Source: Nematostella vectensis (Eukaryota; Cnidaria; Anthozoa; Actiniaria; Edwardsiidae). From it: a DNA stretch of 64,000 nucleotides. How positions within the stretch are numbered: the first letter of the stretch is position 1; each line of letters begins with the position of its first letter. Positions 24,101-34,873 of the stretch are shown piece after piece. Made by a program: the position numbers and the translations under genes. Below the pieces are notes generated by a model. That model was not told where the DNA came from and made no database searches. It worked only from the letters and a program-made list of their open reading frames with translations. The stretch covers positions 8,767,719-8,831,718 of the forward strand of contig NC_064046.1 of the NCBI RefSeq assembly GCF_932526225.1. Direction: 5' to 3'.

Positions 24101-24155
24101 TCTCAAAAATTAATCTTCTTTTAGGAGTTGGAAAGTGTGGTGTTTCGTCCGCCAT
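21149..24155 (-). CDS. RPP40: Ribonuclease P/MRP protein subunit p40
   Basis: Protein subunit of nuclear RNase P and RNase MRP, which process precursor tRNA 5' ends and pre-rRNA. Exons in transcript order: 24155-24033, 23918-23774, 23376-23308, 22847-22758, 22497-22369, 22018-21805, 21723-21586, 21344-21149. They total 367 residues (human 363) and all phases join. Diagnostic blocks are YDTHIDTENCIALLPTGKL, LVLSLDKDIYEELGIPG, FHEWLGCMECGVD and the C-terminal PPWITLTVWGFADSPVSW followed by NEHGF. The ATG sits in CCAAGATGGCGGACG, a YY1-like context. Head to head with ATMIN, 263 bp between start codons. A dispersed repeat occupies the intron at 22558-22740. Confidence 0.93.
22558..22740. repeat. 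Dispersed repeat, ACAGGCAAGCT family, copy 2, with hammerhead-like core
   Basis: Shares CTACAGGCAAGCT and AATCAACACAAGGTTGA with copies near 5370 and 58550. The minus strand at about 22690-22727 reads CTGACAAAGGGC, TAAC, GCTCGAAAC inside the inverted pair GCTCTGA/TCAGAGC. This resembles the hammerhead ribozyme core (CUGANGA, stem II, GAAA) known from Penelope-like elements and animal retrozymes, but G8 of the core reads A, so this copy is probably inactive. Confidence 0.5.
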
Positions 24156-24418
24156 CTTGGACGTGGTTATCGTAAGGAGAATAGTACTTAACCACAGGTT
24201 ACCCACAGCACTTTGTCCGTGCAATCAGTTAAAAAACTTCGAAATTAAAAGAAAAGTAAAGCAAAAGACGCTGCACTTGAATATATAACTATTCATAATA
24301 ACGTGATTGATTGGAAAACAGTGAGGAATAAACAACAAAAAAATTCGAATACCGGGTTGCCTGTGTAGAGTCCAGTTCCCCACGGCTGTCAGTACCGTGT
24401 TGTTTTGCAAATTTCAAT
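24156..24418. promoter_or_regulatory. Shared divergent promoter region RPP40/ATMIN
   Basis: 263 bp between oppositely oriented start codons. It contains a GATTGG (inverted CCAAT) near 24306. YY1-like ATGGCG occurs at both start codons. Promoter role inferred from arrangement. Confidence 0.55.
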
Positions 24419-27400
24419 ATGGCGACCAGTATAGAAATTATTTGTCCTTCCATAGAAAGCCTGACAAGTATAGAAAAAGACATCCCGTGTCCTGTCCCTG
24501 GTTGTTCAAAAATCTTATGCAATAAGCCTTCTCTTCGTATGCACGTTATCAAGACTCATAAGATTGCGGATACAGATGAAGAAAATAGGTGTTTCGACAA
24601 GAGTTGCCATCAGAAAACTAAAGCTATAAAACATTTCTACTGCCCTGTGGAAGGGTGTTCGAGGGGTCCTGGCAAGAGGAAACCCTTCCCTAGACTGGGG
24701 CAGGTTAAGCAGGTGGGTAAATTTAAGAATTAACAGAACTGTTTTGTTCTGGTGTGAGGTACATAGCTGTCAACCCAACTTGGACAGAAATCTTGTGAAT
24801 CGGGTGAAATACAGTAACTTGTCATTGCTTCCGAGCAGCAGATTTGGTAGTTCCCTGTCTTTTCCTGTGGGGTCTCCGTCAGTTCTCCATGAGAACAAAG
24901 AAACTATCATCCCTGGATTCTACCTTTAGGGACACAGGTATCCCTCTACAGGGACACAGGTATCCCTCTACAGGGATACAGGTATCCCTCTACAGGGACA
25001 CAGGTATCCCTCTACAGGGACACAGGTATCCCTCTACAGGGATACAGGTATCCCTCTACAGGGACACAGGTATCCCTCTACAGGGACACAGGTATCCCTC
25101 TACAGGGACACAGGTATCCCTCTACAGGGACACAGGTATCCCTCTACAGGGACACAGGTATCCCTCTACAGGGACACAGGTATCCCTCTACAGGGACACA
25201 GGTATCCCTCTACAGGGACACAGGTATCCCTCTACAGGGACACAGGTATCCCTCTACAGGGACACAGGGATACAGCTGCCAAGTATGAAAACAGTTTTCC
25301 GGGTGTGGAGAGATATTGAGTTGGCCATCTCAGCTGGGGCTAAATCAAAAGCTCTGTGAGCGAACTTATATGCAAATTTATTTTCAGGGTACTGAACAAA
25401 GCATGAACACATCCAAGATGCAGAGAGTACATAAAAATGTCCTTATACCTTTTTTTTTTCGACATCATGACACACCAAGAACAGTATAATAAATTATTAT
25501 CATTATAAAAAAAATAATTAAAAAAAAACTGAAAAAAAGCACTACTACTGGGAATCAAACGCGGGTCATTGTGGTCGGAGACAAGTTTCCACACCGCTAG
25601 ACTAACGTGGCATTGCTGAGTCGTCTTGTAACTAAAATAATTTTTAATACTATTGGTATCGTACCGTTCGCAAAGTTTTTGATAGCATGCCAAATTTGAG
25701 CATATTCTTTCCGGAAACAAATTAAAATACCCGCAAAAATTGATCACGCTACTGTCATACAATGTGTTTTATGGATGTTAATATTCTAGAAAGGTGCAAA
25801 ATCGTTATTCGATAAAGAAGCAAGGGCCATGTGTTTGTAAGAGTTTTGTTTGATATTTAGTTTAGCTGATTGGGAAGAACTGTGAAAAATTAGTTTGTGG
25901 AAATCTATCCTCTTCTATTTTGTTCTTCTAACAGAGTCTTTTTTTTATTACCCTGCAAACAGAGACCCTGCTAACAGAGGCTTTTCCCTTGTGTTTCTTG
26001 GATTTAAAAGTCACAGTTTTGGCTAGTCGCTCTTTCAGCACAAACTCAAATAAAAAACGCGAAAACCCAGAGATGCTAATCGGCAAGTACTAAAACAAAA
26101 AGAATTAAAAGCTTTGCTAGCATTTTACTTGTTTTGTTTGCAAACTTACAGCTTGAATTGGGGTTAACCGTAGAAGACCGGTTGACGTCAGTGACGAATG
26201 CGCATGCGCACGCTAAACCCACATGGAAGACTTTTCTGAAAGAACTAGCTTATATATACTTTACGGTCATACTTAGGAAAGACCATAGCGTTTTCAGGCC
26301 AATAACCTAGGCTTTAAACGGAAGTTGAACACCATAAGTATATATATATGGTCTAAGGATTGCTGTGTTGCTAAAGCACAAAAGACCCGAAGATCGAGTG
26401 ACACAGAAGTCCCTCAAATAACTCGTAAATGCTTTGCAAGCATTCACGAGTAAAAAATGGTGACGATGATTAGTTGTGTTGTTCTAAAGCTTATGATTCA
26501 TCAATCTCATGAAAGATTTCAAGTACAAATGATAGACAAATTGATCCCTTAGTATTGAGTTAATTATCTCAGCAAGCATATGACATTTTTTTGTGAAACC
26601 TCCAGAACTGATACTCAGATGTTCACTAACAACATCATGATTTTTCAAGGGTGGTGGTGGTGGGGGGGGGGGGGGATGGAGTGTTCAGACATAGATATTG
26701 AAAAATAAGTTATAAAAATTCTATTTTCACAATAAAAATACACTGCTTCAGCCAAGGGGGTTATACATGTCCTTTTTATCCACCACTAGCTACATTACTT
26801 GGTGCTGTAGTATTTTCTCTCTAAGCAAAAGGAGGGGGGGACCACTGCTATCTGAGTTAAGGATTGTGGACATGGTCCTAAGGTCTTTGCCCATACTGTT
26901 TCTTTTTCTTTTTCTAGCATTACATGACGATACATGCTGACAAGAAGTTCACATGCACCAAATGCTCAAGAAGCTTTGGAATGAAAGATGCTTGTGAGCG
27001 ACATGAGGCAAAGTGTGGGCAGATCTTTCATTGTACCTGCACCTGCCCCTTTTCTACAAGGGAGGCGATGCTCATGCATGCGCAGCGCAATCAACATGAC
27101 CTGCCTGAGAATGACCCCCTGAGAGTCAAGAGGGAAAATGCAAGGTTAATGACAATCACTTTACCATATAGCCTCTGTGAAACAAATATCTAAATAACAT
27201 AGTGTAGTCATGAAAAGATCATAAGCCAGGGTAGAGCAGGAAACACACCCTATCAAGTTGAAAATATTAGACAACTTTGATATAGGGCAATTGGTGGATC
27301 TAGAGGTGGGCTAAGCAGGACCTGTTTCATGTTTTCAGTGATTTTGCTTAAACTAATGATTAAGAAGTATAAGAAAATCCACATAAGAACAATGAATCTT

Positions 27401-28908
27401 GCCCCCCCCCCTTTCTGAAAATCCTTGCTTTAGCCCCCCCTTTATTGGGTCTCCTGGGTCCACTCTTGAGGGTATCCCCCTTCCTCTCCTCTAACAAATG
27501 ACCTGTTGCATGCAACACAAATAAAAAGGCTTGTTGATATAGCAAAAATGGAAAGAGCTTTTTTTTATTTAAACTGAATTCAGACTATGTATTGTTATAG
27601 GAGAGCCGCTGATGTACACCCCTAACCCTAAGTGGCCTGTTGCATACAACACAAATAAAAAGAGCATTTCTTTATTCAAATTGAATCCAGACTATTTATT
27701 GTTCTAGAAGAGCTGCTGAGGCTGCAGTCAACATGCTAAAGACCCACCCAGGGGAAAAACTTAAGAACAAGAAAAGAAAGGCTGGGAACAACACAGAACA
27801 GGATGCGAATAAGAAATATTTTACAATACTCCCGAAACCAGTTGTGTTGCATAGCTCTGGTGTTTTATCACCGGAATTATGTACACAGAACACTGTATTT
27901 GTGGAACCTGTTGTTAAGTCTATTGCCAGAGATTCACAGACCCAGACTGATTTCCCATCTGTGTTCAAAAGAAAACAGAGGAAACCACGATTAAAAAGCA
28001 CCTCGAGCCAGACAGACTACCCCAAGGATTCAAATTCTTTTGATATGCAAACACAAGTCGTGACAAACATTGCAAACCTTGCTCAATCATCGGTTGGAAC
28101 TCAAGTTAACAACTCAGCTACATCTAATGTCTCCACAATGTTGGACTTTGCTTGTGGAACAGAGCCACAATTTTTCGAGCTGTGTACAGCAAACTCGCAA
28201 GCATCAATTGGAACTCAACTAGATGGTAATACATTCATGACAAGTTCAGAATTTGAAAAAGCCATTGCTTCTTTTAACAACAGCTCATTTCTACTAAGTT
28301 CCCAAACTCAAACCCATCTAAAAAGTGCCGATCTCCCAGATACCAACTCAAGGTTCCTAAGCAGTTCACAAACACAAACACATATGATAGAACAGGTTCC
28401 TTGTGAAGATAATGCTGCTCAAACCTTGATCTCAGTGCTAGACTTTGATCCTGGCTATTCCACAGACTGTGGCACTCAGACGCAAAGAATAATTGATGAG
28501 ATCCTAGAACAGACTTCTGATGTGGAGCTCACAGAATCACAAACCCAAACATGGCTAACTGGGTGGTTGACTGAAGGTGCAAACGATGTCCAGTCCAGTA
28601 CTAACTATTCAGAGAGGAATTCCTTAGATGACTTCGTTGACATCCACACTCAGACACCTATGATGGAACCTGGATTTCCTGGCTCCTCCTATGACGTCAG
28701 TTTGTCAAGTGCTGAGACACAAACCCTTCCTGAGCTGTTTGGGGATCATCCCTGGGGTGCGCTGTCAATCAACACCCAAACACAGATGACGCAGACAGGT
28801 TTCTTGGATGGAATAGGTGACAGTGGTTTACTCACGGACACCCACACACAGACCCTGTTCAGGGATAGTGCAGTATTGCCACTTTGTACTGTGCAAACAC
28901 AGACATAA
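24419..28908 (+). CDS. ATMIN: ATM interactor-like protein (ATMIN/ASCIZ)
   Basis: Zinc-finger regulator that in vertebrates binds ATM and activates the dynein light chain LC8 gene (DYNLL1), with LC8 binding back to its tail. Exons: 24419-24712, 26918-27144, 27708-28908 (573 residues). The N-terminal half has about four C2H2-type fingers (CPVPGC...HVIKTH; CPVEGC...HYMTIH; CTKCSRSFGMKDACERH; CTCPF...HAQRNQH). The tail carries about fourteen TQT/TQ-type motifs (SQTQTDFP, GTQVN, SQTQTHLK, SQTQTWLT, HTQTPMM and a final VQTQT), as expected for a multivalent LC8 ligand. Acceptor 27708 could shift to 27711 (adjacent AGs), removing one Arg. Intron 1 holds a 22-bp minisatellite and intron 2 a duplicated decoy acceptor. 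Orthology is inferred from architecture. Confidence 0.88.
24929..25269. repeat. 22-bp minisatellite in ATMIN intron 1
   Basis: About 15 nearly identical copies of GGTATCCCTCTACAGGGAYACA. Each unit is partly self-complementary (TCCCT...AGGGA). An ORF running through it is a by-product. Confidence 0.95.
25545..25612 (-). repeat. tRNA-derived sequence (SINE head or tRNA pseudogene)
   Basis: The minus strand has an A-box-like TAGTCTAGCGG and, about 30 bases on, a B-box-like GTTTGATTCCC. It is followed by T- and A-rich sequence. The acceptor stem does not pair, so it is not a working tRNA. A decayed tRNA or SINE fits best. Confidence 0.45.
26183..26210. promoter_or_regulatory. CRE plus NRF1-like palindrome in ATMIN intron 1
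   Basis: A perfect cAMP-response element TGACGTCA (26183-26190) is followed 8 bases later by TGCGCATGCGCA, an NRF1-type palindrome (26199-26210). A TATATATA stretch lies about 50 bases downstream. This suggests an intronic promoter or enhancer; no ORF clearly belongs to it. Confidence 0.4.
26422..26450 (+). other. 29-nt hairpin
   Basis: CTCGTAAATGCTT, TGC, then AAGCATTCACGAG forms a nearly complete stem with a three-base loop. Function unknown. Confidence 0.4.
27499..27720. repeat. Tandem duplication including ATMIN exon 3 acceptor
   Basis: The segment from CCTGTTGCATRCAACACAAA through the acceptor and first exon bases occurs twice (27501-27614 and 27635-27720). The first copy ends TTGTTATAG|GAGAGCCGCTGATG, the real one TTGTTCTAG|AAGAGCTGCTGAGG. 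Use of the decoy at 27600 would give eight codons and a TAA. Confidence 0.7.
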
Positions 28909-30070
28909 TTGTAACAGGCCGGTGCAGAGTGTGTGTTTGTACCATTGGTTGCCAAAAAGTGGGAATTTCTCATTGAGTGATTGTCAAAAAAAAATTGATG
29001 TGGGGAAATAGACACTGTACTGTGGACTTCTGCTGTTAAACCCTTGGATGCACAGTGGATCAGATTCAGGAATATCAGATTCCATATCAACCAAATACTA
29101 TTTTATTTCAAAACCAAAAATAAATAGCTACTGTACACTTCTCTAAACTAAACACAAAATTACCTTATGCTTTTGGTCATATTAATTTAATTATAAAAAT
29201 ATTTATATCTTAGCCAAAATAATCTCAGAGAACAAGACACATTGATCAATAGCACCAAATACAGGAAAGAAAATTCTTCTGTCTACATTGCAACATTTAT
29301 ATGATATTGTGTTATCCATCCAAAATTTCCTAATAATTTTGTGTGTGTTCTGTATGGATACAAAAATATAATACACAATAATTAATTACAATTGTATTTC
29401 TCTATATTATAATTGCTATTTGCAAGCTATGCCAAACCATTTTTTTAAAAATATGTTCCAGTGATGATACATCAATATCACCTTTAAAGAAGATTAAAAT
29501 ATCAATGTGCCTTTAGCAATGCTGAAATAATACTTTTGTCAGTCATTACTAGGAGACTGCTAGGAGACAATTTGTCACTGGATTTTTAAAATAGCAACTT
29601 TAGGACCAGGAAACAATTGTATTTTGAAAACCTTTTAAAAACCCCAAACTCAAGCTGTTTGGTTTCTAGTAGTCTTCGGGTGAATTGCCAAATTGCCTCT
29701 TAGCTAAAAAAACTGTCATCAAATGAACAATGATGAGTTATATCATTAAGAACACACACAGAAAGGAAAGAAAACAAAATTACCCCCAGAAGAACTGTAA
29801 AAATAACAAGCTAGAGTCTTTATATGAAGAGAAAGGTTGCTTGCTGATTACTACAATGTGTATTTATGAGAGTACAGCTAATCTTTCTGTACTAACTGCT
29901 CAATATGAACTGCACATATACACCGTAGGTGTAACAAATTTGGCTGTATGTATGCTCTTTTTCCATTTTAATTAATCAAGTCTGCAAGATTTCAAACTTG
30001 GGTGGTAGGAATGTGATGCTGGCATTTCCTTGCTCTAGATTTGGGGGCGCTGTTCAAGTTTAAATACTCA
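28909..30070. other. Intergenic, convergent 3' flanks of ATMIN and the 470-aa gene
   Basis: A/T-rich with AATAAA near 29118 and no supported coding region. Probably mostly ATMIN 3' UTR and spacer. Confidence 0.55.
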
Positions 30071-31483
30071 TCAGGTATCACAGATCCCAGAGGCAGTCAC
30101 TTCCAGTTTTGTTCCAGACACAGATGGTAGTAGTGGCTCACTAATACTCAGCGGCTTCTCCTTAGTCTGTTCAAGTTTCTTACTTAATCTGTTGATAGCA
30201 TCCCCAATTATTGATGTCTTTGGGACAAGGTTGGCTGCTTCACTCAGTGTTAACTTCCTGGCTTTTGTCTTATGGCCTGGAAAAGACACAGGTTTGGCTG
30301 CTGTTGGTAATGTTCTATCTGGCAGGCGCGCATGGCTGATTCGATCAAAGCCAGCCATGGTTTGGACATAGGCTGGATAAGCAATGGTGTTCCGTGTTAT
30401 TGGTAACCAGTCGAGTTTTGGCTCGGCCTTATGAGTAGGTGATGATTTAGAGTCTTTCTTTGATTTACTTTCTTTACAACTGGAAGAAGAGGCGTCCGAT
30501 TTAGGAATGTGCTCTTTGGATTTGGATTGTTGCATAATTAATTTCCCGACGGTGAAGCTATCATCCGCTGCTCTTCTTTGAGTGGGCGTAATTTTCTGTA
30601 GTGGCTTTAGTTCTGTCCGACTGTTACTACCATTCAAGCTTTTGTTATCATCGCTTTTACATTCCTGCGTTCTATGTCGACACATATTGCACACCCCAGA
30701 GCAATGGGATAGTTCCGGTCTAGCGGACAAAGTATGGACAACCTTGATTTTATTGTCCTCTCTTTGGATTTGTGTAACCGAAGAAAACTCAAATTTACAA
30801 GGCACACGGTTGCCCGATCTCTGCCTAAACTCTTCTCGGACATCTAAGGTTTCCACCAAATGTTTATCAAAGGAAAGAGCGGGGTCCAGTAGCACGATTC
30901 CACCATTTGCCTCCTGGCATGTGATCATCCCGCCACTGTCCAACAGGATCGTTTGAGTAGCATTCGTTCTTCGGTCGGTTAGTATTCTTAGTTGTTGTAC
31001 GCTAGGTCTTTTAACGTATATGTACCGTTTTGGGTCCACAATATATCTCCAGCAAGGCACGTCGTATGATAACACACCAGTATTTTGAAATTTCGCTAAC
31101 GATGGCACTTTCACATGTCCGTGTTTCGAATTCGATTCGTTCAAAGTGTTCGAATTAGTAATTAGAGACGCAAGTTTCTTTACTTTAGCCAGTTGGGAAT
31201 CGTGTTCTAGAATCGGAGGACTGTTCCTTGGTTTGTCTTTTGTCTTTTTACGCTTTTCACTTGAAGACAAAAAGAATGCATTCGGTTCTGTGTTGCGCCA
31301 GCCGCGAGCGACCTCCTCCCAATTTGAGGTGACAACGAAACTCTCGAAGTCATCTTCCTTGAAGTCGTCACTGCACGAGAGAAGACTTTCGACGGCCGCT
31401 CGCTCGCGTAGTTTGTTATGAGCATCCGCAACTTGTATTCTGTCCATCCCTCCTCCTGATTCATTAGATTTGAGTTGGTTCAA
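30071..31483 (-). CDS. Unrecognised 470-aa protein, intronless, possibly ciliary
   Basis: A single open frame of 470 codons, ATG at 31483. I do not recognise the family. The middle third looks like a folded domain (WRYIVDPKRYIYVKRP, TILLDSGGMITCQEANGG, LVETLDVREEFRQRSG). A later CSGVCNMCRHRTQEC has several cysteines that could bind metal. The remainder is low-complexity Ser/Lys-rich and probably disordered. The first ATG is followed by a second at codon 13 (MDRIQVADAHNK), which could be the true start. A perfect RFX X-box and a CCAAT box lie about 100 bp upstream, suggesting expression with ciliary genes. Convergent with ATMIN. Confidence 0.75.
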   Translation of the reverse strand: MNQLKSNESGGGMDRIQVADAHNKLRERAAVESLLSCSDDFKEDDFESFVVTSNWEEVARGWRNTEPNAFFLSSSEKRKKTKDKPRNSPPILEHDSQLAKVKKLASLITNSNTLNESNSKHGHVKVPSLAKFQNTGVLSYDVPCWRYIVDPKRYIYVKRPSVQQLRILTDRRTNATQTILLDSGGMITCQEANGGIVLLDPALSFDKHLVETLDVREEFRQRSGNRVPCKFEFSSVTQIQREDNKIKVVHTLSARPELSHCSGVCNMCRHRTQECKSDDNKSLNGSNSRTELKPLQKITPTQRRAADDSFTVGKLIMQQSKSKEHIPKSDASSSSCKESKSKKDSKSSPTHKAEPKLDWLPITRNTIAYPAYVQTMAGFDRISHARLPDRTLPTAAKPVSFPGHKTKARKLTLSEAANLVPKTSIIGDAINRLSKKLEQTKEKPLSISEPLLPSVSGTKLEVTASGICDT

Positions 31484-31581
31484 GGTCGTTCATATTAAGT
31501 TTTAATGGCCGTATAATTTTGGTTTCGTGGCATCGTCGCTGTTTCTATTGATCAATTCTTCGTAATAGCTGGCCAATATCC

Positions 31582-31594
31582 GTTGCCAAGCAAC
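31582..31594. promoter_or_regulatory. RFX X-box upstream of 470-aa gene
   Basis: GTTGCCAAGCAAC matches the X-box GTNRCC-N(0-3)-RGYAAC with a one-base spacer, 99 bp upstream of the ATG at 31483. Neighbouring GGCCAAT (31571-31577) is a CCAAT box. Confidence 0.65.
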
Positions 31595-31599
31595 GGCCA

Positions 31600-32990
31600 A
31601 GTGACCTCAACAAAGAGACGTAAATAAATACACGGACCAAAATAATGCTTTTGTGGGTATAAAACAATAATCTGTACTTGTATATGTCCCAAGGAAGAAA
31701 AAGAGTGCGTACATTCTCGTGTTAATATCGCCCCTCTCTTTTGAAAAAAACTTAGAAAGTCATTTGTACTAAAAAAAAATCAAATAAAGAAAAACCGGAG
31801 TGAAGTTAACGGGCAACTCAGTGAAGTTAGCGGACAACTTAAAAGAAAAATAACTTTTTCCACGAAACGTTGTTTCTTTCAACGAATTTGCTCATAAGAG
31901 AACGGAAGGCAAAAAAAGTGCAACATATATAATCATTCTAATGGCACATGGATAAAGGCACAAGTCTAGATAGCTGATGATATGCAAGTCATCCAAAAAA
32001 AAAAAACCTGTACACACCACCACCCCCAACAACAACTTTCCCTAAAACAACGAGACTTGTTTTATTCCGCATTTCCTTTTCAATTGTTGGGCGCACGAAA
32101 TTGCTGGACAAAATCGGCTAGATTCACTAAGGGTATGGTAATTATTTAACGGTGGGAGGGCTGCTATGTTTTCGGGGAGGGTTGAATTTTTTTAGGGCTG
32201 ATTTGGGGTAGGGCCTCATTTTTTTGAACAAGTATTCTGATCATTTCCGAGCCTCCTAATAGTCTGTAATTTCAAAATTAAATAAACTATGATGGGTCTC
32301 TTGCCTGCACTCTCGTGACTTCCGTTTGGTTGGCGCTACTATTTGTTTTATCTTTTGAATGTTAGGTTTTTCGAATTTTATGTTACCCCCCCCCCCCCCC
32401 TTCCAACTAATTTTTCAGGGTAAGAAGGAGGAAATGGAAATATTGGTAGTAAGTAAAGGAAATATATAAATTTATTGGTTGAAACAACCTATGTAACAAA
32501 AGTTATGGTACCAATAATAAAACATCTACATCATCTACATCTAGTATGGTCAAATATACAAATAAAAATTCTGGTGGGAAGAAATTCTAATGATGCACAC
32601 CCAAGCAGAATCGTTCTGTCACGCAGCCCAAGTGCATTTCGTGACATAGGTAAGAACGACTATATAGGCCATCATAGTCCATAACCTTGACATCAAAAGT
32701 TTGAGAAATTCTTTTATCATCCTTTATTAACACGGTTTTAGTATTAAAATGTTTATCCCATAAAAAAAAGTGATCACCTGTTACTGAACAGGAAACATAA
32801 CCTGTATATGTACAAATTTTAATAATTTGATAAACAGTTGAGGTTGTGTTCAATTAGAAACAGCAACCCTCGTCTTCCTTTCAATTAATAAATTTCTCAA
32901 GGGTCGTTTTTCTTTTTACTTTATTTCCCCCATCACGAGTTTCTCAAGATAAATGGCCTGGCTTTATTCCTCCCTTCCGGCCATTTTTTT
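31600..32990. other. Intergenic region without supported genes
   Basis: A/T-rich, with poly-C and poly-A runs (for example 32387-32400). A minus-strand frame of 88 codons ends at 32587 but shows no recognisable domain, so I leave it uncalled. Confidence 0.5.
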
Positions 32991-34873
32991 CCGTTGGAGA
33001 ATCTATCCAGCCACTTTCTGTCCGTTTATCTGAACAGCTTCTTTTTATCTGTTCATCTGAATAGCTTCTTTTTATCTGTTCATCTGTCCGGCTTCTTTCT
33101 ATATGTTCATCTTCTCCGGCTTCTTTCTATCTGTTCATCTGTCGGCTTCTTTCTATCTGTTCATCTGTCCGGTTTCTTTCTATCTGTTAATCTGTCCGGG
33201 TTCTTTCTATCTGTGTATCTGTCCGGCTTCTTTCTATCTGTTCATCTGTCCGGCTTCTTTCCATCTGTTCATCTGTCCGGCTTCTTTCTATCTGTAAATT
33301 TGTCCGGCTTCTTTCTGTTCGTCCAGCTGTCCGGCTTCTTTCTGTTCGTCCAGCTGTCCGGCTTCTTTCTGTTCGCCCAGCTTCTTTCTGTTCATTTATC
33401 TGTATGGATTCTTTCTGTTCGTCCAACTGTCCGGCTTCTTTCTGTTTGTCCAGCTGTCCGGCTTCTTTCTGTTCGTCCCTCTGTCCGGCCTCTTTCTATT
33501 TGCTTATCTGTCTGGCTCCTTTCCGTTCGTCCAGCTGTCCGGCTTCTTTCTGTCCATTCATTTGTCCGACTCCTTTTTGTTCGTGCAGTTGTTTGGCTTC
33601 TTTCTGTTCGTACATCTGTCCAGTTTCTATCTATTCATTTATCTTTTCTGCTGAAGGGTTCGTTTTCTTTTCACTTCTTTTACCCCTTCATGAGTTTCTC
33701 AAGAGGTTGTTGATAAATGCGAGAGTCTCCTCAAATCTTTCGTCTGTTTCTAAAGCCTGATCACAGGCAAACCAGTCAAACCGGTTATCTGTAAGCCTTC
33801 ATTGTCGTTTTGACCGACTCTGCAAGTGTATAGTTTTTGTAGGCGAATAATTGAGTGAGCATATCGGTCTAGCTTTATTCCGTCTTTGCTTCTGACTGGT
33901 TTTATTCCGTTGGAGCATCTGTCCGGTTACTTTCTGTCTGTTCATCTGTCCGGCTTCTTTCTGTTTATTTATCTGTCCGGCTTTTTTCTGTTAACTTATC
34001 TGTCTGGCTTTTTTCTGTTCACTTATCTGTCTGGCTTCTTTCTGTTCATTTATCTGTCCGGCTTCTTTATGTTCATTTATCTGTCCGGCTTCTTTCTGTT
34101 CATTCATCTGTCTGGCTTCTTTCTGTTCATGCATTTGTTTTGTTCTTTTCTGTTCGTCAATCTGTCTGATTATTTTCTGTTGGGTAATCTGTCCGTCTTC
34201 TTTCTGTTCAACTATCTGTCCAGGTTCTTTTTGTTCGTCAATTTGCCCGGCTTCTTTCTGTCTGCTCATCTGTCTGACTTCTTTCTCTTCGTTCATCTGT
34301 CCAGGTTCTTTCTCTTCATCCATCTGTCCGGGTTCTATATGTCCGTTTTCTTTCTGTCTGTTCATCTCTCCTGCTTCTTTTAGTTCATCCAGCTGTCCAT
34401 CTTCTTTCGGTTTGTCCATCCGTCCATCTTCTTTCCGTCCGCTCATCTTTCTGACTTCTTGCACTTTGTCCATCTGTCCGTCTTCTTTCTGTCCGTCCAT
34501 CTGTCCGGCTTCTTTCTGTTCGTCCAGCTGTCTGGCTTCTTTCTGTTCGCCCAGCTTCTTTCTGTTCATTTATCTGTATGGCCTCTTTCTGTTCGTCCAA
34601 CTGTCCGGCTTCTTTCTGTTTGTCCAGCTGTCCGGCTTCTTTCTGTTTGTCCCTCTGTCCGGCCTTTTTCTATATGCTTATCTGTCTGGCTCCTTTCCGT
34701 TCGTCCAGCTGTCCGGCTTCTTTCTGTCCATTCATTTGTCCGATTTCTTTTTGTCCGTGCAGTTGTTTGGCTTCTTTCTGTTCGTACATCTGTCCAGTTT
34801 CTATCTATTCATTTATCTTTTCTGCTGAAGGGTTCGTTTTCTTTTCACTTCTTTTACCCCTTCATGAGTTTCT
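32990..34873 (-). repeat. Duplicated, repeat-rich 3' end of the Apollo gene
   Basis: Tandem 27-bp units (plus strand CTTCTTTCTGTTCATCTGTC type; minus strand codes for 9-residue units like GQINEQKEA) continue past the Apollo stop. The unique segment around 33650-33960 recurs at about 34823-35130 with only a few differences, at an offset of 1174 bp. This copy again encodes the Apollo C-terminal residues FDWFACDQALETDERFEE but in a disrupted overall frame. Plus-strand ORFs rich in FFLSVHLSG are antisense artefacts. Confidence 0.8.

Noticed and set aside
24844..25359. 171-codon ORF with STGIQVSLYRDTG repeats
   Set aside because: Runs through the 22-bp minisatellite; no independent coding evidence.
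25545..25612. Functional tRNA gene
   Set aside because: A and B boxes are present but the acceptor stem does not pair, so it is listed only as a tRNA-derived repeat.
32587..32853. 88-codon minus-strand frame (VTGDHFFLWDKHFNTKT)
   Set aside because: Looks protein-like in part, but there is no recognised domain, no splice partners and no promoter evidence. Left uncalled.
32994..34828. Plus-strand ORFs rich in FFLSVHLSG
   Set aside because: They are the antisense of the QKEAGQ-type coding repeats of the Apollo gene; the 27-bp period keeps all frames open.
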